From NCBI RefSeq assembly GCF_013266735.1, contig NZ_JABSNU010000001.1, forward strand, positions 744,001 to 808,000: DNA of 64,000 nucleotides. Direction: 5' to 3'. Position 1 is the first letter of the stretch. Each line of letters starts with the position of its first letter. Positions 1 to 8,112 of this stretch are shown here, piece by piece. The DNA comes from Pedobacter foliorum. Its GTDB lineage: Bacteria > Bacteroidota > Bacteroidia > Sphingobacteriales > Sphingobacteriaceae. Both the position numbers and the translations under genes were made by a program. The notes below the pieces were generated by a model. The model searched no databases and was not told the DNA's origin. It was given only the letters and a program-made list of their open reading frames with translations.

Positions 1-1274
1 AGAATGAAAATTCCAGGACCATCTATTTCAATAATATTGCGATCAATTTAAGTAGCTATGGAAAGTATAGCGAAGCCTTGAAATATTTTGAAAAATTAAT
101 GGGTGAAAAAGGAATTAGCGGGAATCCAATCACCTATTCAAGGATACTGTCTAACAGTGCCAAAACCAAATGGATGCAAAACCGCTCTTACAAACCAGTG
201 CCAGACTTTCTAAAAGCCTTAAGTATAAGAGAGCGGGAAAAAGATTTGTGGGGACAAAATGCAAGTCTGGGCCATCTTGTTGATTACTATTTTGATGCAA
301 AACCAGATTCTGCTTTAGTTTATACCCATAGAAAATATAAGATTGCTCAAGCAATAAGCAGTACTGACGATCAACTCAACTCTCTTCAAATGCTGATCAA
401 GCTTAGTCCAGCCAACGATACCAAGCGTTATTTTGAAATCTATCAGCATCTTGCCGATAGTGTACAGCTTGTTCGTAGTGCAGCTAAAAATCAGTTTGCA
501 CTGATTCGTTATGAAACCGAAAAGAATAAAGCTGAAAATCTAAATCTTCAGAAAGATGTTAACGAGAAAAAGTATCAGATTACCAGACAACGTTTTTTCA
601 TCATTGCCTCATTAATTTTAATTATTGGAGGATCTGCTTTTGGCTTGCTTTGGTATAAAAAAAGGAGGCAAAAAATAGAGCTGGAGGCTGAAAATATGAT
701 TCGGGATAACAAGTTAAAAATTCATAAAAAGGTACATGATGTAGTTGCAAATGGCCTCTATACCGTAATGTCTGAAATTGAGAATAAGGAAGAGCTGGAT
801 AAAGAAAAAATCCTGGATAGAATAGAAATACTCTACGAAAGGTCCCGAGGCATTACCTATGATGCTTATGACGAAACCCCAATTATTGAACCTGATCTCA
901 AAGGGAAAATTAATAGCCTCATGGCATCCTATGGTACTCAGGAAAGAAGGGTATCTCTTGTCGGCAATGAGGATGAATTATGGGAACAGGTAAGTGTACA
1001 AGCTAAACACGAAATAATGCATATTCTTCAGGAGCTAATGGTAAACATGGATAAACACAGTGCTGCAAGTAATGTGGTGATCAAGTTTGAGCATATTAAA
1101 AACAAGGTGAATATCTATTATACTGATGATGGAATAGGCATTAAAGGGGTACCAAAATTTAATAATGGGCTCACCAATACGGGAAACCGTATTCAAAGTA
1201 TAGGTGGTGAGATTACTTTTGATTCAAATAACGAAAAGGGATTAAGCATTCACATTTTTTTCCCTACTACCTAA
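1..1274 (+). CDS. TPR-containing sensor histidine kinase, 5'-truncated by the window edge
   Basis: The frame is open from the first bases, so the true start lies outside the window; the codon phase begins at base 3. The N-terminal part is helical and TPR-like (SEALKYFEKL near 70-100). A single membrane segment follows at about 595-657, then a short coiled coil. The dimerisation region carries the phospho-acceptor motif VHDVVANGLY, with its His codon at 735-737, which resembles HisKA_3-type kinases. A HATPase_c domain closes the protein: an N-box around QELMVNMDKH, a G1 box DDGIGI and a G2-like GLTNTGNRI. The response regulator starts 10 bp downstream, so the two form a two-component pair. The signal sensed cannot be told. 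TPR-kinases of this layout are common in Bacteroidetes. Confidence 0.88.
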   Translation, partial: NENSRTIYFNNIAINLSSYGKYSEALKYFEKLMGEKGISGNPITYSRILSNSAKTKWMQNRSYKPVPDFLKALSIREREKDLWGQNASLGHLVDYYFDAKPDSALVYTHRKYKIAQAISSTDDQLNSLQMLIKLSPANDTKRYFEIYQHLADSVQLVRSAAKNQFALIRYETEKNKAENLNLQKDVNEKKYQITRQRFFIIASLILIIGGSAFGLLWYKKRRQKIELEAENMIRDNKLKIHKKVHDVVANGLYTVMSEIENKEELDKEKILDRIEILYERSRGITYDAYDETPIIEPDLKGKINSLMASYGTQERRVSLVGNEDELWEQVSVQAKHEIMHILQELMVNMDKHSAASNVVIKFEHIKNKVNIYYTDDGIGIKGVPKFNNGLTNTGNRIQSIGGEITFDSNNEKGLSIHIFFPTT

Positions 1275-1283
1275 ACAGATATC

Positions 1284-1949
1284 ATGTTCGAACGCGTATT
1301 AATTGCTGAGGATCACGAAAACACCAGTCTATCCGTTAAACGGGCGCTAATTGATCTGGGAGTTGAAGATCCTAAATATGTAGCCTATTGTGACCAAGCC
1401 TTATCTTGGATTCGGAAAGGATTAAACATCGCTCAACCTTATGATTTATTTATCACTGATCTTTCCTTTGTAGAAGACCATACCATTCAGGAGATTACTG
1501 ATGGCGCAGCCCTCATTAAAGCTGTCAAAGAGATTCAACCTGAGTTAAAGATATTGGTGTTTTCTGCAGAGGGTAGGCCAGAAGTCATTAGTTCTTTGAT
1601 CAGGGACCTTGGGATCGATGCTTATGTGCGTAAGGCCCGTCATGATGTCCAGGAGCTCAGATCAGCTATAGAGTCGATCGCTAAAGGGAAAACTTATTTT
1701 CCTATTCAAATCAGGCAAACCACACGAGAAAACAATTCATTTGCTTTTACGCCATACGATACAACAATTATACGTTTGCTTGCTCAAGGCGCGAAACAAA
1801 AAGAAATCCCCCAATATCTTAAAGAACATAAGATTATACCTACTGGTTTAAGCAGTCTTGAAAAGCGACTTAATCTGATTAGAGATGTGTTGGGCTTTTC
1901 AACTAATGAGCAGCTTATTGCATATTGTAAAGATTTCAAAATCATTTGA
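1284..1949 (+). CDS. Response regulator, receiver plus LuxR-like output domain
   Basis: This is the partner of the kinase 10 bp upstream. Residues 1-125 form a receiver: acidic pocket E9/D10, phospho-acceptor D59 in ITDLSF and the conserved lysine K117 in YVRKAR. The C-terminal 75 residues (TPYDTTIIRLLAQGAKQKEIPQYL and onward) have the spacing of a NarL/LuxR helix-turn-helix, but are divergent from the usual sequence. It probably binds DNA when phosphorylated. Its targets are unknown. The adjacent small cysteine-rich gene is an obvious candidate target, though this is inference. Confidence 0.87.
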   Translation: MFERVLIAEDHENTSLSVKRALIDLGVEDPKYVAYCDQALSWIRKGLNIAQPYDLFITDLSFVEDHTIQEITDGAALIKAVKEIQPELKILVFSAEGRPEVISSLIRDLGIDAYVRKARHDVQELRSAIESIAKGKTYFPIQIRQTTRENNSFAFTPYDTTIIRLLAQGAKQKEIPQYLKEHKIIPTGLSSLEKRLNLIRDVLGFSTNEQLIAYCKDFKII

Positions 1950-2044
1950 TTTATTATCGGTTTTTGCTTTACGGTTTCCCGTAAGGAAAGTCTGATCTTC
2001 CTCTATACATTTGATTCATAATTAGGAACTAAAACTTTAAAATT

Positions 2045-2254
2045 ATGAAAAAGAAGTATTATGTAAACACACATGCGCAGGCCAATGGCGATCATGAAGT
2101 CCATAGTGAAAGTTGCATTTATCTACCAGAAATAGCTAACAGAAAGTATTTGGGGGAATTTTATTCTTGTGAACCTGCAGTAACTGAAGCGAAAAGAACC
2201 TATCCAAAATCTGACGGGTGTTATTACTGTTCACGCGCGTGTCACAAAGGCTAA
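2045..2254 (+). CDS. Small cysteine-rich protein, probable metal-binding
   Basis: This 69-aa soluble protein begins MKKKYYVNTHAQANGDHEVH. It has four cysteines and several histidines (SESCIYL, YSCEP, GCYYCSRACH), arranged like a small zinc-binding module such as the Ada-N or zinc-ribbon type. There is no signal peptide or membrane segment. I recall similar short proteins annotated only as hypothetical in Bacteroidetes; the function is unknown. It lies 95 bp after the response regulator in the same direction, possibly with its own promoter. Its stop codon lies inside the left copy of a 12-bp direct repeat. Confidence 0.75.
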   Translation: MKKKYYVNTHAQANGDHEVHSESCIYLPEIANRKYLGEFYSCEPAVTEAKRTYPKSDGCYYCSRACHKG

Positions 2255-2577
2255 AGTGGCTTGAAATACAATACATTTTTACTTCGGCAATTCGAACCAA
2301 AGAAAGTTTGTTTCACTATAGTCAAGTTTAATTGTTTATTGCATTGTAATCAGTTAAAAAAATTAACCCAAATAATTGTTTTATTGAAATCTTTTAATAA
2401 GATTTGAAGTAACCAACCAAATTTTTCTTGAATTGCGCTTCTAAGGAGTGCGATTCATGGCTTCTAAATCGTAATGATTTAGAAGCGAATATTATGTTAC
2501 CGCTCGATTCTCTATTTTTCGGATACTTTCCAGTGCTTGTTACGTGTAGTTAATATCTACAATGCCTAAAGTGGCTT
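2251..2577. repeat. 12-bp direct repeat bounding a gene-free 300-bp segment
   Basis: CTAAAGTGGCTT occurs at 2251-2262, overlapping the stop codon of the upstream small gene, and again at 2566-2577. It flanks a segment without a gene that contains the hairpin at 2460-2486. The terminal bases inside the two copies are not inverted repeats, so a classical insertion sequence is not supported. It may be a recombination or attachment scar at the left edge of the accessory island. The repeat is visible; its meaning is inference. I see no other feature between 2255 and 2617. Confidence 0.4.
2460..2486. repeat. Perfect 11-bp inverted repeat
   Basis: GCTTCTAAATC and GATTTAGAAGC are separated by the five bases GTAAT, giving a perfect 11-bp stem. 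The left arm's first eight bases also occur directly repeated at 2437-2444. No T-run follows, so this is not a convincing terminator. It may be an operator, a recombination site or a remnant. Confidence 0.5.
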
Positions 2578-2617
2578 ATTGTTATCAGTATAAATTAAAT
2601 CATAAGTGTAAACTATA

Positions 2618-3088
2618 ATGAAAGCTAAATTAGCTAGCTTCTTTTTTTGGATGAGGAACAGTTTTGTATTTCAAAAGCCAAGATTTCTGGATTTGGAATA
2701 CGTAGACTACGTAATTGGAAGTAAGCCATTTTTTTTGATATCATGGAATATTAGATATGCTTACAAGGTTAGAGTAAAAAACACGAAATTCTCGTCCTTA
2801 GAAACGCATTCTTCAGCATACATAGCCATTCCTGTAGAAACTGATGTTCTTGAAGTCATAATATCAAATAGCTGGAGATCAGAACGACAATTTATTAAGC
2901 TTACAAGGGTTGTTATCTCCGATAAAATTGAGTTCAACATGTGCCTAACAGGTGATCTTAAAAAAAAGACCGAAGTTATTATGCCTTCTCCTGGAACAAA
3001 TCCAAAAACAATCACTGTTAAAACACTCAATACCAGCATTAAAAACCTAAGCGGTACGCCAAAAATAATAAATCTTAAATACCATTAA
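2618..3088 (+). CDS. Hypothetical protein, first gene of the DUF4407/J-domain operon
   Basis: I do not recognise this 156-aa protein. After a basic, aromatic N-terminus the sequence is rich in predicted beta-strands (ISWNIRYAYKVRVKN, YIAIPVETDVLEVIISN), so a soluble beta-sandwich fold is plausible. There are no clear catalytic motifs and no convincing signal peptide. It ends 10 bp before the first DUF4407 gene and shares its strand and A/T-rich composition, so it is probably co-transcribed. A role as soluble partner of the membrane proteins that follow is a guess. Confidence 0.65.
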   Translation: MKAKLASFFFWMRNSFVFQKPRFLDLEYVDYVIGSKPFFLISWNIRYAYKVRVKNTKFSSLETHSSAYIAIPVETDVLEVIISNSWRSERQFIKLTRVVISDKIEFNMCLTGDLKKKTEVIMPSPGTNPKTITVKTLNTSIKNLSGTPKIINLKYH

Positions 3089-3098
3089 TCTAACAAGC

Positions 3099-4334
3099 AT
3101 GGATAGTGAACTTTACCAATCACCAAAATCAAGTAAATTTATGCGGCTTTTCTGGAAGGCTGCAGGAGCAGACAGATTTATTCTGGAAAGAAGTACTTAT
3201 GGCGACCAGATTAAATACGTCTGTTTAGGCGGTATTATAATTGCAACAGGGGTTATGGCCGCTATAGCTGGAGGATATGCATTTTATACTATTTTCGCTC
3301 CGAAGGGGAATGCAATTGATTCCTTTAAAACTGTAGAAGGCGTTGTAGGAGATTATGATCCAACCGACATACCAACCGCCTTAATATCCATTGTATTTGG
3401 AATAATCTGGGGAGCAATTATCTTCAACATTGATAGGTTCATTGTAACAAGTACAGGAAAAGGAGATGGGACAGAAGCAATAACCAGAAAAGAACTTGTT
3501 GGCGCACTGCCAAGAATAATTATGGGAGCCATAATAGCTTTGACAATATCAAAGCCGGTTGAAATCAGAATGTTCAAAACAGAGATTGATGTTGCCTTAC
3601 ATGAAAAACAAATACAGCAACAGCAAGCTTACAAAGCCAACATAGATAAGGTGTTTAATTCTGAAATCGAAAAGAAAGAGAACTCGATAAAAAAAACTTT
3701 GGATAAAATTGCAGCATTAGAGCTTATCAGTACTGAGCGAAAAGCAAATATCGCATATGAAACATCTAATGGTGATTGCAAAACAAAATGTATAGAGTTT
3801 AAACAGCAACTGGCTGCGAACGAAGCCGAAATTGCGTCAGTTAAAAATGATCCTGAATATATTAAAGTTAAAAAAGAATTAGATGAACTCGAGGTGGATA
3901 GAAATCGTAAACTTAAAGAGTCTGATAAGGTTTCCGCAGGATTAGATGGGCTTCTTGAAAGAATTAAGTTGGCGCATGAACAAGCGGGCTGGGTAATTTC
4001 GCTATTTGTAACGCTACTTTTTATGACAATAGAGCTAACACCCATTTTCTTTAAATTAATGCTAATCAAAAGCCCATATGACTACATGGAAGAAAACATA
4101 AAAGAGTTAGTTAAAGCAGATAAGGGTATTGAAATCCAATATAATTTCTATCCTGACGGAGAAGGACACGAGCGTGATAATGTAATCAATCATCAGGTAA
4201 TAAAAGTTTTAAAGGAGAAAATAAGATTGCTCGAAGCCCAAAGTGAACTTAGTTCAAATGCTATTGATCGATGGAAGGATAAAAAACTTCATGACATCCA
4301 TCAAAACCCAGATGAGTACATAAAAGAAGCTTAG
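3099..4334 (+). CDS. DUF4407-family membrane protein with long coiled coil
   Basis: The 411-aa sequence matches the DUF4407 layout. An N-terminal FWKAAGADRFILER is followed by membrane segments near residues 43-67, 97-115 and 135-153, with the family-typical NIDRFIV and ISKPVEIRMF stretches. A long charged coiled coil follows (about 175-285), then a fourth membrane segment near 300-320 and a soluble tail. The topology suggests an inner-membrane protein with a large helical domain. The biochemical role of the family is not known to me. The next gene starts at the base after its stop codon, so the two are translationally coupled. The N-terminus is chosen at the ATG 10 bp after the upstream stop. 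Confidence 0.85.
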   Translation: MDSELYQSPKSSKFMRLFWKAAGADRFILERSTYGDQIKYVCLGGIIIATGVMAAIAGGYAFYTIFAPKGNAIDSFKTVEGVVGDYDPTDIPTALISIVFGIIWGAIIFNIDRFIVTSTGKGDGTEAITRKELVGALPRIIMGAIIALTISKPVEIRMFKTEIDVALHEKQIQQQQAYKANIDKVFNSEIEKKENSIKKTLDKIAALELISTERKANIAYETSNGDCKTKCIEFKQQLAANEAEIASVKNDPEYIKVKKELDELEVDRNRKLKESDKVSAGLDGLLERIKLAHEQAGWVISLFVTLLFMTIELTPIFFKLMLIKSPYDYMEENIKELVKADKGIEIQYNFYPDGEGHERDNVINHQVIKVLKEKIRLLEAQSELSSNAIDRWKDKKLHDIHQNPDEYIKEA

Positions 4335-5315
4335 ATGTCAAGACAAGTATATATCAAATTTTTAAATAGAAAATCAATTGTAAGCTTGATTGGGATTGAT
4401 TATGCTATTCTCCAAAAGACAGATAACGATAACATTTCCAAGTTCTATTTATCTGGATCTTTGGTTGTATTAATAATGATAATAAGCTTTTTATCTGTTT
4501 TCTATGCATTCGAACTTATGTTTAGCATGTGGCACGCAGAGCTTCTTTTGTCTTCTTTTTTTTCTTTAATGTTCTTTAACATCTACATTTTTTTGATCCA
4601 AACTTTTTCAAAGGAAGTTTTTCCTACTACGTATAAAATTAAGTTTTTTAATTTGTCGAATCTATCGAGAATTGGTTTTGTGCTTTTGATAGGGTTCCTG
4701 ATTGCCCAGCCCGTTAAAATATTTTTTGTGCGGCACCAATTAGATAATGACATCGTAAACTACAAAGAACAGCTCTACAATAATTTCTGCAAAACAAATA
4801 CCGATCTTTATAAGGCGGATATAAATAAACTAACTCATGAACGACAACACTATGCCTCATTAGGGCCAGGTGAAACCATTAATGAGCAGGTAAAAAAAAT
4901 AGAAACACAACTCTCAAACATTCAAAATTTAATTGATGAAGCAAATACAAATGCATATACAAAAATACATCAATCAAATTTTTTCATAAAGAGAATTGAA
5001 TTTGCAGGTAAATATTCGATAGCGAATTTTATTCTCGTTGTTATTCTTGGAATATTTTGTGCACCAATTGCACTGATTTATTCAATTTCGGGTAATAGTA
5101 GATATTATACACTAAAAAAGCACAGCGATAAAACTTTAGTTGAAGAGGATTACAAAAGATTTAAACAGTATTATTCAAAATTATTCCGATTTAAATATGA
5201 CCTAGACGTTGAATTCTACGAGCCCTTTATAAATCCTCCCTTTAATACTATACGAAAACCAGTTCCCGAATATCGCAGTCAGGAAGATTTCTTTAATAAC
5301 CTTATAGATCTATGA
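4335..5315 (+). CDS. Divergent DUF4407-like membrane/coiled-coil protein
   Basis: This 326-aa protein has the same order of parts as its upstream neighbour: three membrane segments (about 39-65, 68-93, 112-128), a coiled coil (about 135-215) and a last membrane segment near 230-255. The stretch AQPVKIFFVRHQLDNDI aligns by eye with SKPVEIRMFKTEID of the first protein, so it is probably a diverged paralogue. Its start codon directly abuts the upstream stop, and its stop overlaps the next start by 4 bp (ATGA). Such coupling suggests fixed stoichiometry, perhaps a hetero-oligomeric membrane complex. Function unknown. Confidence 0.72.
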   Translation: MSRQVYIKFLNRKSIVSLIGIDYAILQKTDNDNISKFYLSGSLVVLIMIISFLSVFYAFELMFSMWHAELLLSSFFSLMFFNIYIFLIQTFSKEVFPTTYKIKFFNLSNLSRIGFVLLIGFLIAQPVKIFFVRHQLDNDIVNYKEQLYNNFCKTNTDLYKADINKLTHERQHYASLGPGETINEQVKKIETQLSNIQNLIDEANTNAYTKIHQSNFFIKRIEFAGKYSIANFILVVILGIFCAPIALIYSISGNSRYYTLKKHSDKTLVEEDYKRFKQYYSKLFRFKYDLDVEFYEPFINPPFNTIRKPVPEYRSQEDFFNNLIDL

Positions 5316-7309
5316 TAAATTTTTCTAAAGATTATTATAAGATTCTAGAACTAGAACATGGCGTTCTGGAAGATCAGATAAAACTGGCCTACAGAAAGCA
5401 GGTTAAACGTTACCATCCTGATCTTTATCCTGGAAACATTGAGTTTGAGAATAAGATAAGAGAGATCAATGAAGCTTATGAGATTTTAAGTAACCCAGAT
5501 GATCGGTCAATTTACGATCAATATTTAAAAAAGGAGGAAAAGAATCCTCTCACGAGTAGCCGTTACGAAAAAAATACTCGAACATATACCAGGACAACAA
5601 CAGTAGATGTCGAAACCCGGACCTATTTGAAGGGCGTGATTTTTATTAAGTACAGAGGATTTCATGTGGATGCCGATGCTGAGAATATTTTAAAGGAAAC
5701 ATTTTATAGACTTAATACAACCCAGATAGATGCTGAAGTATTTTTCGAAAATATGTATTCATCGGAGCAAGTACCTTTAGAGTTTAAGAAGGTTTTTGAT
5801 GCGCATAAGCCTTTTGATCTGAATATTAAGCAACCTATTAATTGTCAAATCCATAGAGAAAATAAGATTGAATATTACAAATTAGATGTACTAGATCTTA
5901 CTATTCCTCATCCGCAAATTGTCAATGTTACTAAACATGAAGGTGAGAGTTTCGGCACCCTTACAGGACAATTTTATGGGTATATAGCTAGGAAAGAAAA
6001 ACATGAGTTGGTAACAGAAGTTACAGAGTGTTTTGGAGAAACTGGACTAAAAGAAGAAAGGGAGGAAAATGGCAGGACTGCCTATAGAAAACAGTATTTT
6101 AATACGGATTGTACAACCTATTGGGGTCAGTGGGTAGAAGAAGAGTTACGAGATACTTATGTACCAACTGGAAAAACAGAAACAAAGGGTGACTACGTAA
6201 GATCTACTTACTATAAAAGCGATTACAAAACAACCTACACCGGAGGCTGGGTATATAAGCAACCAGCAGGGATAGTAAAAGACAATGGGTGTTTAGGCTC
6301 CGTATTTGGGGCTATCGGAAGTACTTTTGCTATTTTATTTTTCTTATTTCTTTTGCCTAAACTTATTTTTTTACTTCCATTTATTTTACTTCCGTTTCTC
6401 CTAAATCTTTTGCCTATTAGATTTTGGAATTGGTTTTCTAGTGCTGTTGTTTGGTTAATATTTGGATTTTATGTCTTCGCTTTAGCTTCTACAATTATAA
6501 ACCATAAAAGGAATAGAGTTCAAGAAACAGCGAACATACCTAAACCAAGGCCTATAGAATCAAAATTAGTTCCAGTGATAGAAAAGAAATCGAAAGATTT
6601 GAGGCTAGACACATTAATTACACATACAATGAGTTGGGATGATTACGATGGTAAAACTTACAGTGGTAGTTTTTATCTAAGTAAGAACCATCTTCAGAAG
6701 GCGCATACTTACAAGAATGAATTGCCAATTTCTGTGATTGATGAAAGGAGTTATGACGAAGCAATTTTCTCTTTAAAAGAGTTTGATAAAGCCAGTTTGG
6801 GTGGTTTATACAAGATGTTCGATTCGTTACGAATTTCAAATAAACTCCCTGCAGACAAGTTTGCTGAAGCAATTGTATCTTTTGTGCAAACAATACCTTA
6901 TACTATAATTCTTCCAAGCTCTTGTAATTCAAAATTCTACGAAGATGAGTTTACAACAAAGTATTTGTCATCAAAAAACGCCAGATGTGATGGGAATGAA
7001 CGTTTCGGTATAAATACACCGGTAGAATTTCTGAGCTCCTTAAATGGTGACTGCGATACGAGGACTTTATTACTTTACACGGTCTTGGACCATTATAAAT
7101 ATGATGTTACCCTCTTAAGTAGTGATTATTATAGTCATTCAATAATAGGAGTAAATCTTCCATATGATGGAGTAACATACAATTATAATAACCAGCGATA
7201 TATACTCTGGGAAACTACTGCACTTAATGCAAAACCCGGAATATTACCCAATGAGATTTCAAATACAGATTACTGGCGAATATCTTTAAAATCCAAAAAA
7301 AATGAATAA
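5312..7309 (+). CDS. J-domain / membrane / transglutaminase-like fusion protein
   Basis: Residues 1-72 form a J-domain (DYYKILEL, HPD motif at 35-37, INEAYEILSNPDDRSIYD), so it should recruit and stimulate an Hsp70. It lacks the Gly/Phe and zinc-finger regions of DnaJ. A roughly 230-aa middle region has repeated tyrosine- and threonine-rich segments (TTYWGQWVEEE, KTTYTGGWVYK). A hydrophobic block at about 330-400 gives two or three membrane spans. The C-terminus resembles a transglutaminase-like cysteine peptidase: Cys581 in NGDCDTRTLLL, His609 in SHSIIGV and an acidic residue at 634 in LWETTA. It overlaps the upstream gene by 4 bp and the downstream gene by 8 bp. I know of no characterised protein with this combination. 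Domain calls are by eye; the activity is inferred. Confidence 0.8.
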   Translation: MINFSKDYYKILELEHGVLEDQIKLAYRKQVKRYHPDLYPGNIEFENKIREINEAYEILSNPDDRSIYDQYLKKEEKNPLTSSRYEKNTRTYTRTTTVDVETRTYLKGVIFIKYRGFHVDADAENILKETFYRLNTTQIDAEVFFENMYSSEQVPLEFKKVFDAHKPFDLNIKQPINCQIHRENKIEYYKLDVLDLTIPHPQIVNVTKHEGESFGTLTGQFYGYIARKEKHELVTEVTECFGETGLKEEREENGRTAYRKQYFNTDCTTYWGQWVEEELRDTYVPTGKTETKGDYVRSTYYKSDYKTTYTGGWVYKQPAGIVKDNGCLGSVFGAIGSTFAILFFLFLLPKLIFLLPFILLPFLLNLLPIRFWNWFSSAVVWLIFGFYVFALASTIINHKRNRVQETANIPKPRPIESKLVPVIEKKSKDLRLDTLITHTMSWDDYDGKTYSGSFYLSKNHLQKAHTYKNELPISVIDERSYDEAIFSLKEFDKASLGGLYKMFDSLRISNKLPADKFAEAIVSFVQTIPYTIILPSSCNSKFYEDEFTTKYLSSKNARCDGNERFGINTPVEFLSSLNGDCDTRTLLLYTVLDHYKYDVTLLSSDYYSHSIIGVNLPYDGVTYNYNNQRYILWETTALNAKPGILPNEISNTDYWRISLKSKKNE

Positions 7310-7808
7310 AATTAAACTATTTACCCTACCAATTACAATTCTGATCTCCTTTGTTCTGCTCCTGCTCATTATCCATTTGATTTTGAAGCCATTTAAAGCG
7401 AAAAAAGACGAGGATGGCAATCTCAAATTAGCCTATGGAATTTGGTTTTTTGCTTTATTTATGTCGGGTGCATCCATTGTTGCAAATGTAGTGCGATTAA
7501 GTTTGGAGGTGGTTGATAATGTCACCAAAATCCGACCAGATCAATTGATTCTTCTAATAATCCAAAGCATTGCGTCTATTACGATCCTGGCTTTTCTTTG
7601 GTTTCTGATCTGGTTCTACGTTACTAAGTTTTTAACGAAAATCGTAGTATTCACGGGAAGTGATGGACAAGAGATGAGCGCTAATAATTATACCTACTTC
7701 ATAATAAAAGGAAGTATTCTAATAGGTATCGTGCTGAGTCTTTCATCAGTTTTAGAGTTGCTGTTAAGGTTAGTAGTTCCAAATATAGAAGTCCCATTTT
7801 ACCACTAA
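7302..7808 (+). CDS. Hypothetical membrane protein with four spans
   Basis: This 168-aa protein has hydrophobic segments near residues 8-28, 46-68, 82-108 and 133-158. A charged loop (KPFKAKKDEDGN) follows the first. No catalytic motif is visible and I do not recognise a family. It overlaps the J-domain gene by 8 bp, so it is translated as part of the same operon. It probably works with that protein in the membrane, which is inference. Confidence 0.7.
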   Translation: MNKIKLFTLPITILISFVLLLLIIHLILKPFKAKKDEDGNLKLAYGIWFFALFMSGASIVANVVRLSLEVVDNVTKIRPDQLILLIIQSIASITILAFLWFLIWFYVTKFLTKIVVFTGSDGQEMSANNYTYFIIKGSILIGIVLSLSSVLELLLRLVVPNIEVPFYH

Positions 7809-7819
7809 ACACTACTTTT

Positions 7820-8101
7820 ATGAAGATATTATTAATAGCATGTGCTTGCTTTTTATTATTAGCTATAACTAATCTTCCAATAGGTTATTTTACATTCCTA
7901 AGAATCATTGTAACCATCGGTTCTATATTAGTTGTAGTACAGGATTTTAAAAAGGGAATCAACCTATGGGTAATCAGTTTTGGAATTACAGCCATCATAT
8001 TTAACCCATTGGTCCCAGTGTATTTACATGATAAAAGCATTTGGATACCAATAGATATTGCAAGCGCTGTTTTGTTTTTCTCTAAGGCATTTTCTAATTA
8101 A
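7820..8101 (+). CDS. Small membrane protein, DUF6804-like
   Basis: This 93-aa protein is almost entirely hydrophobic, with three or four short spans. The stretch ITAIIFNPLVPVYLHDKSIW recalls the small DUF6804-type membrane proteins, which share an NP-containing turn before the last helix. That family call is tentative. It lies 11 bp after the four-span gene and 11 bp before the lipoprotein, so it is most likely in the same operon. Confidence 0.6.
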   Translation: MKILLIACACFLLLAITNLPIGYFTFLRIIVTIGSILVVVQDFKKGINLWVISFGITAIIFNPLVPVYLHDKSIWIPIDIASAVLFFSKAFSN

Positions 8102-8112
8102 TCACCGTTAAT

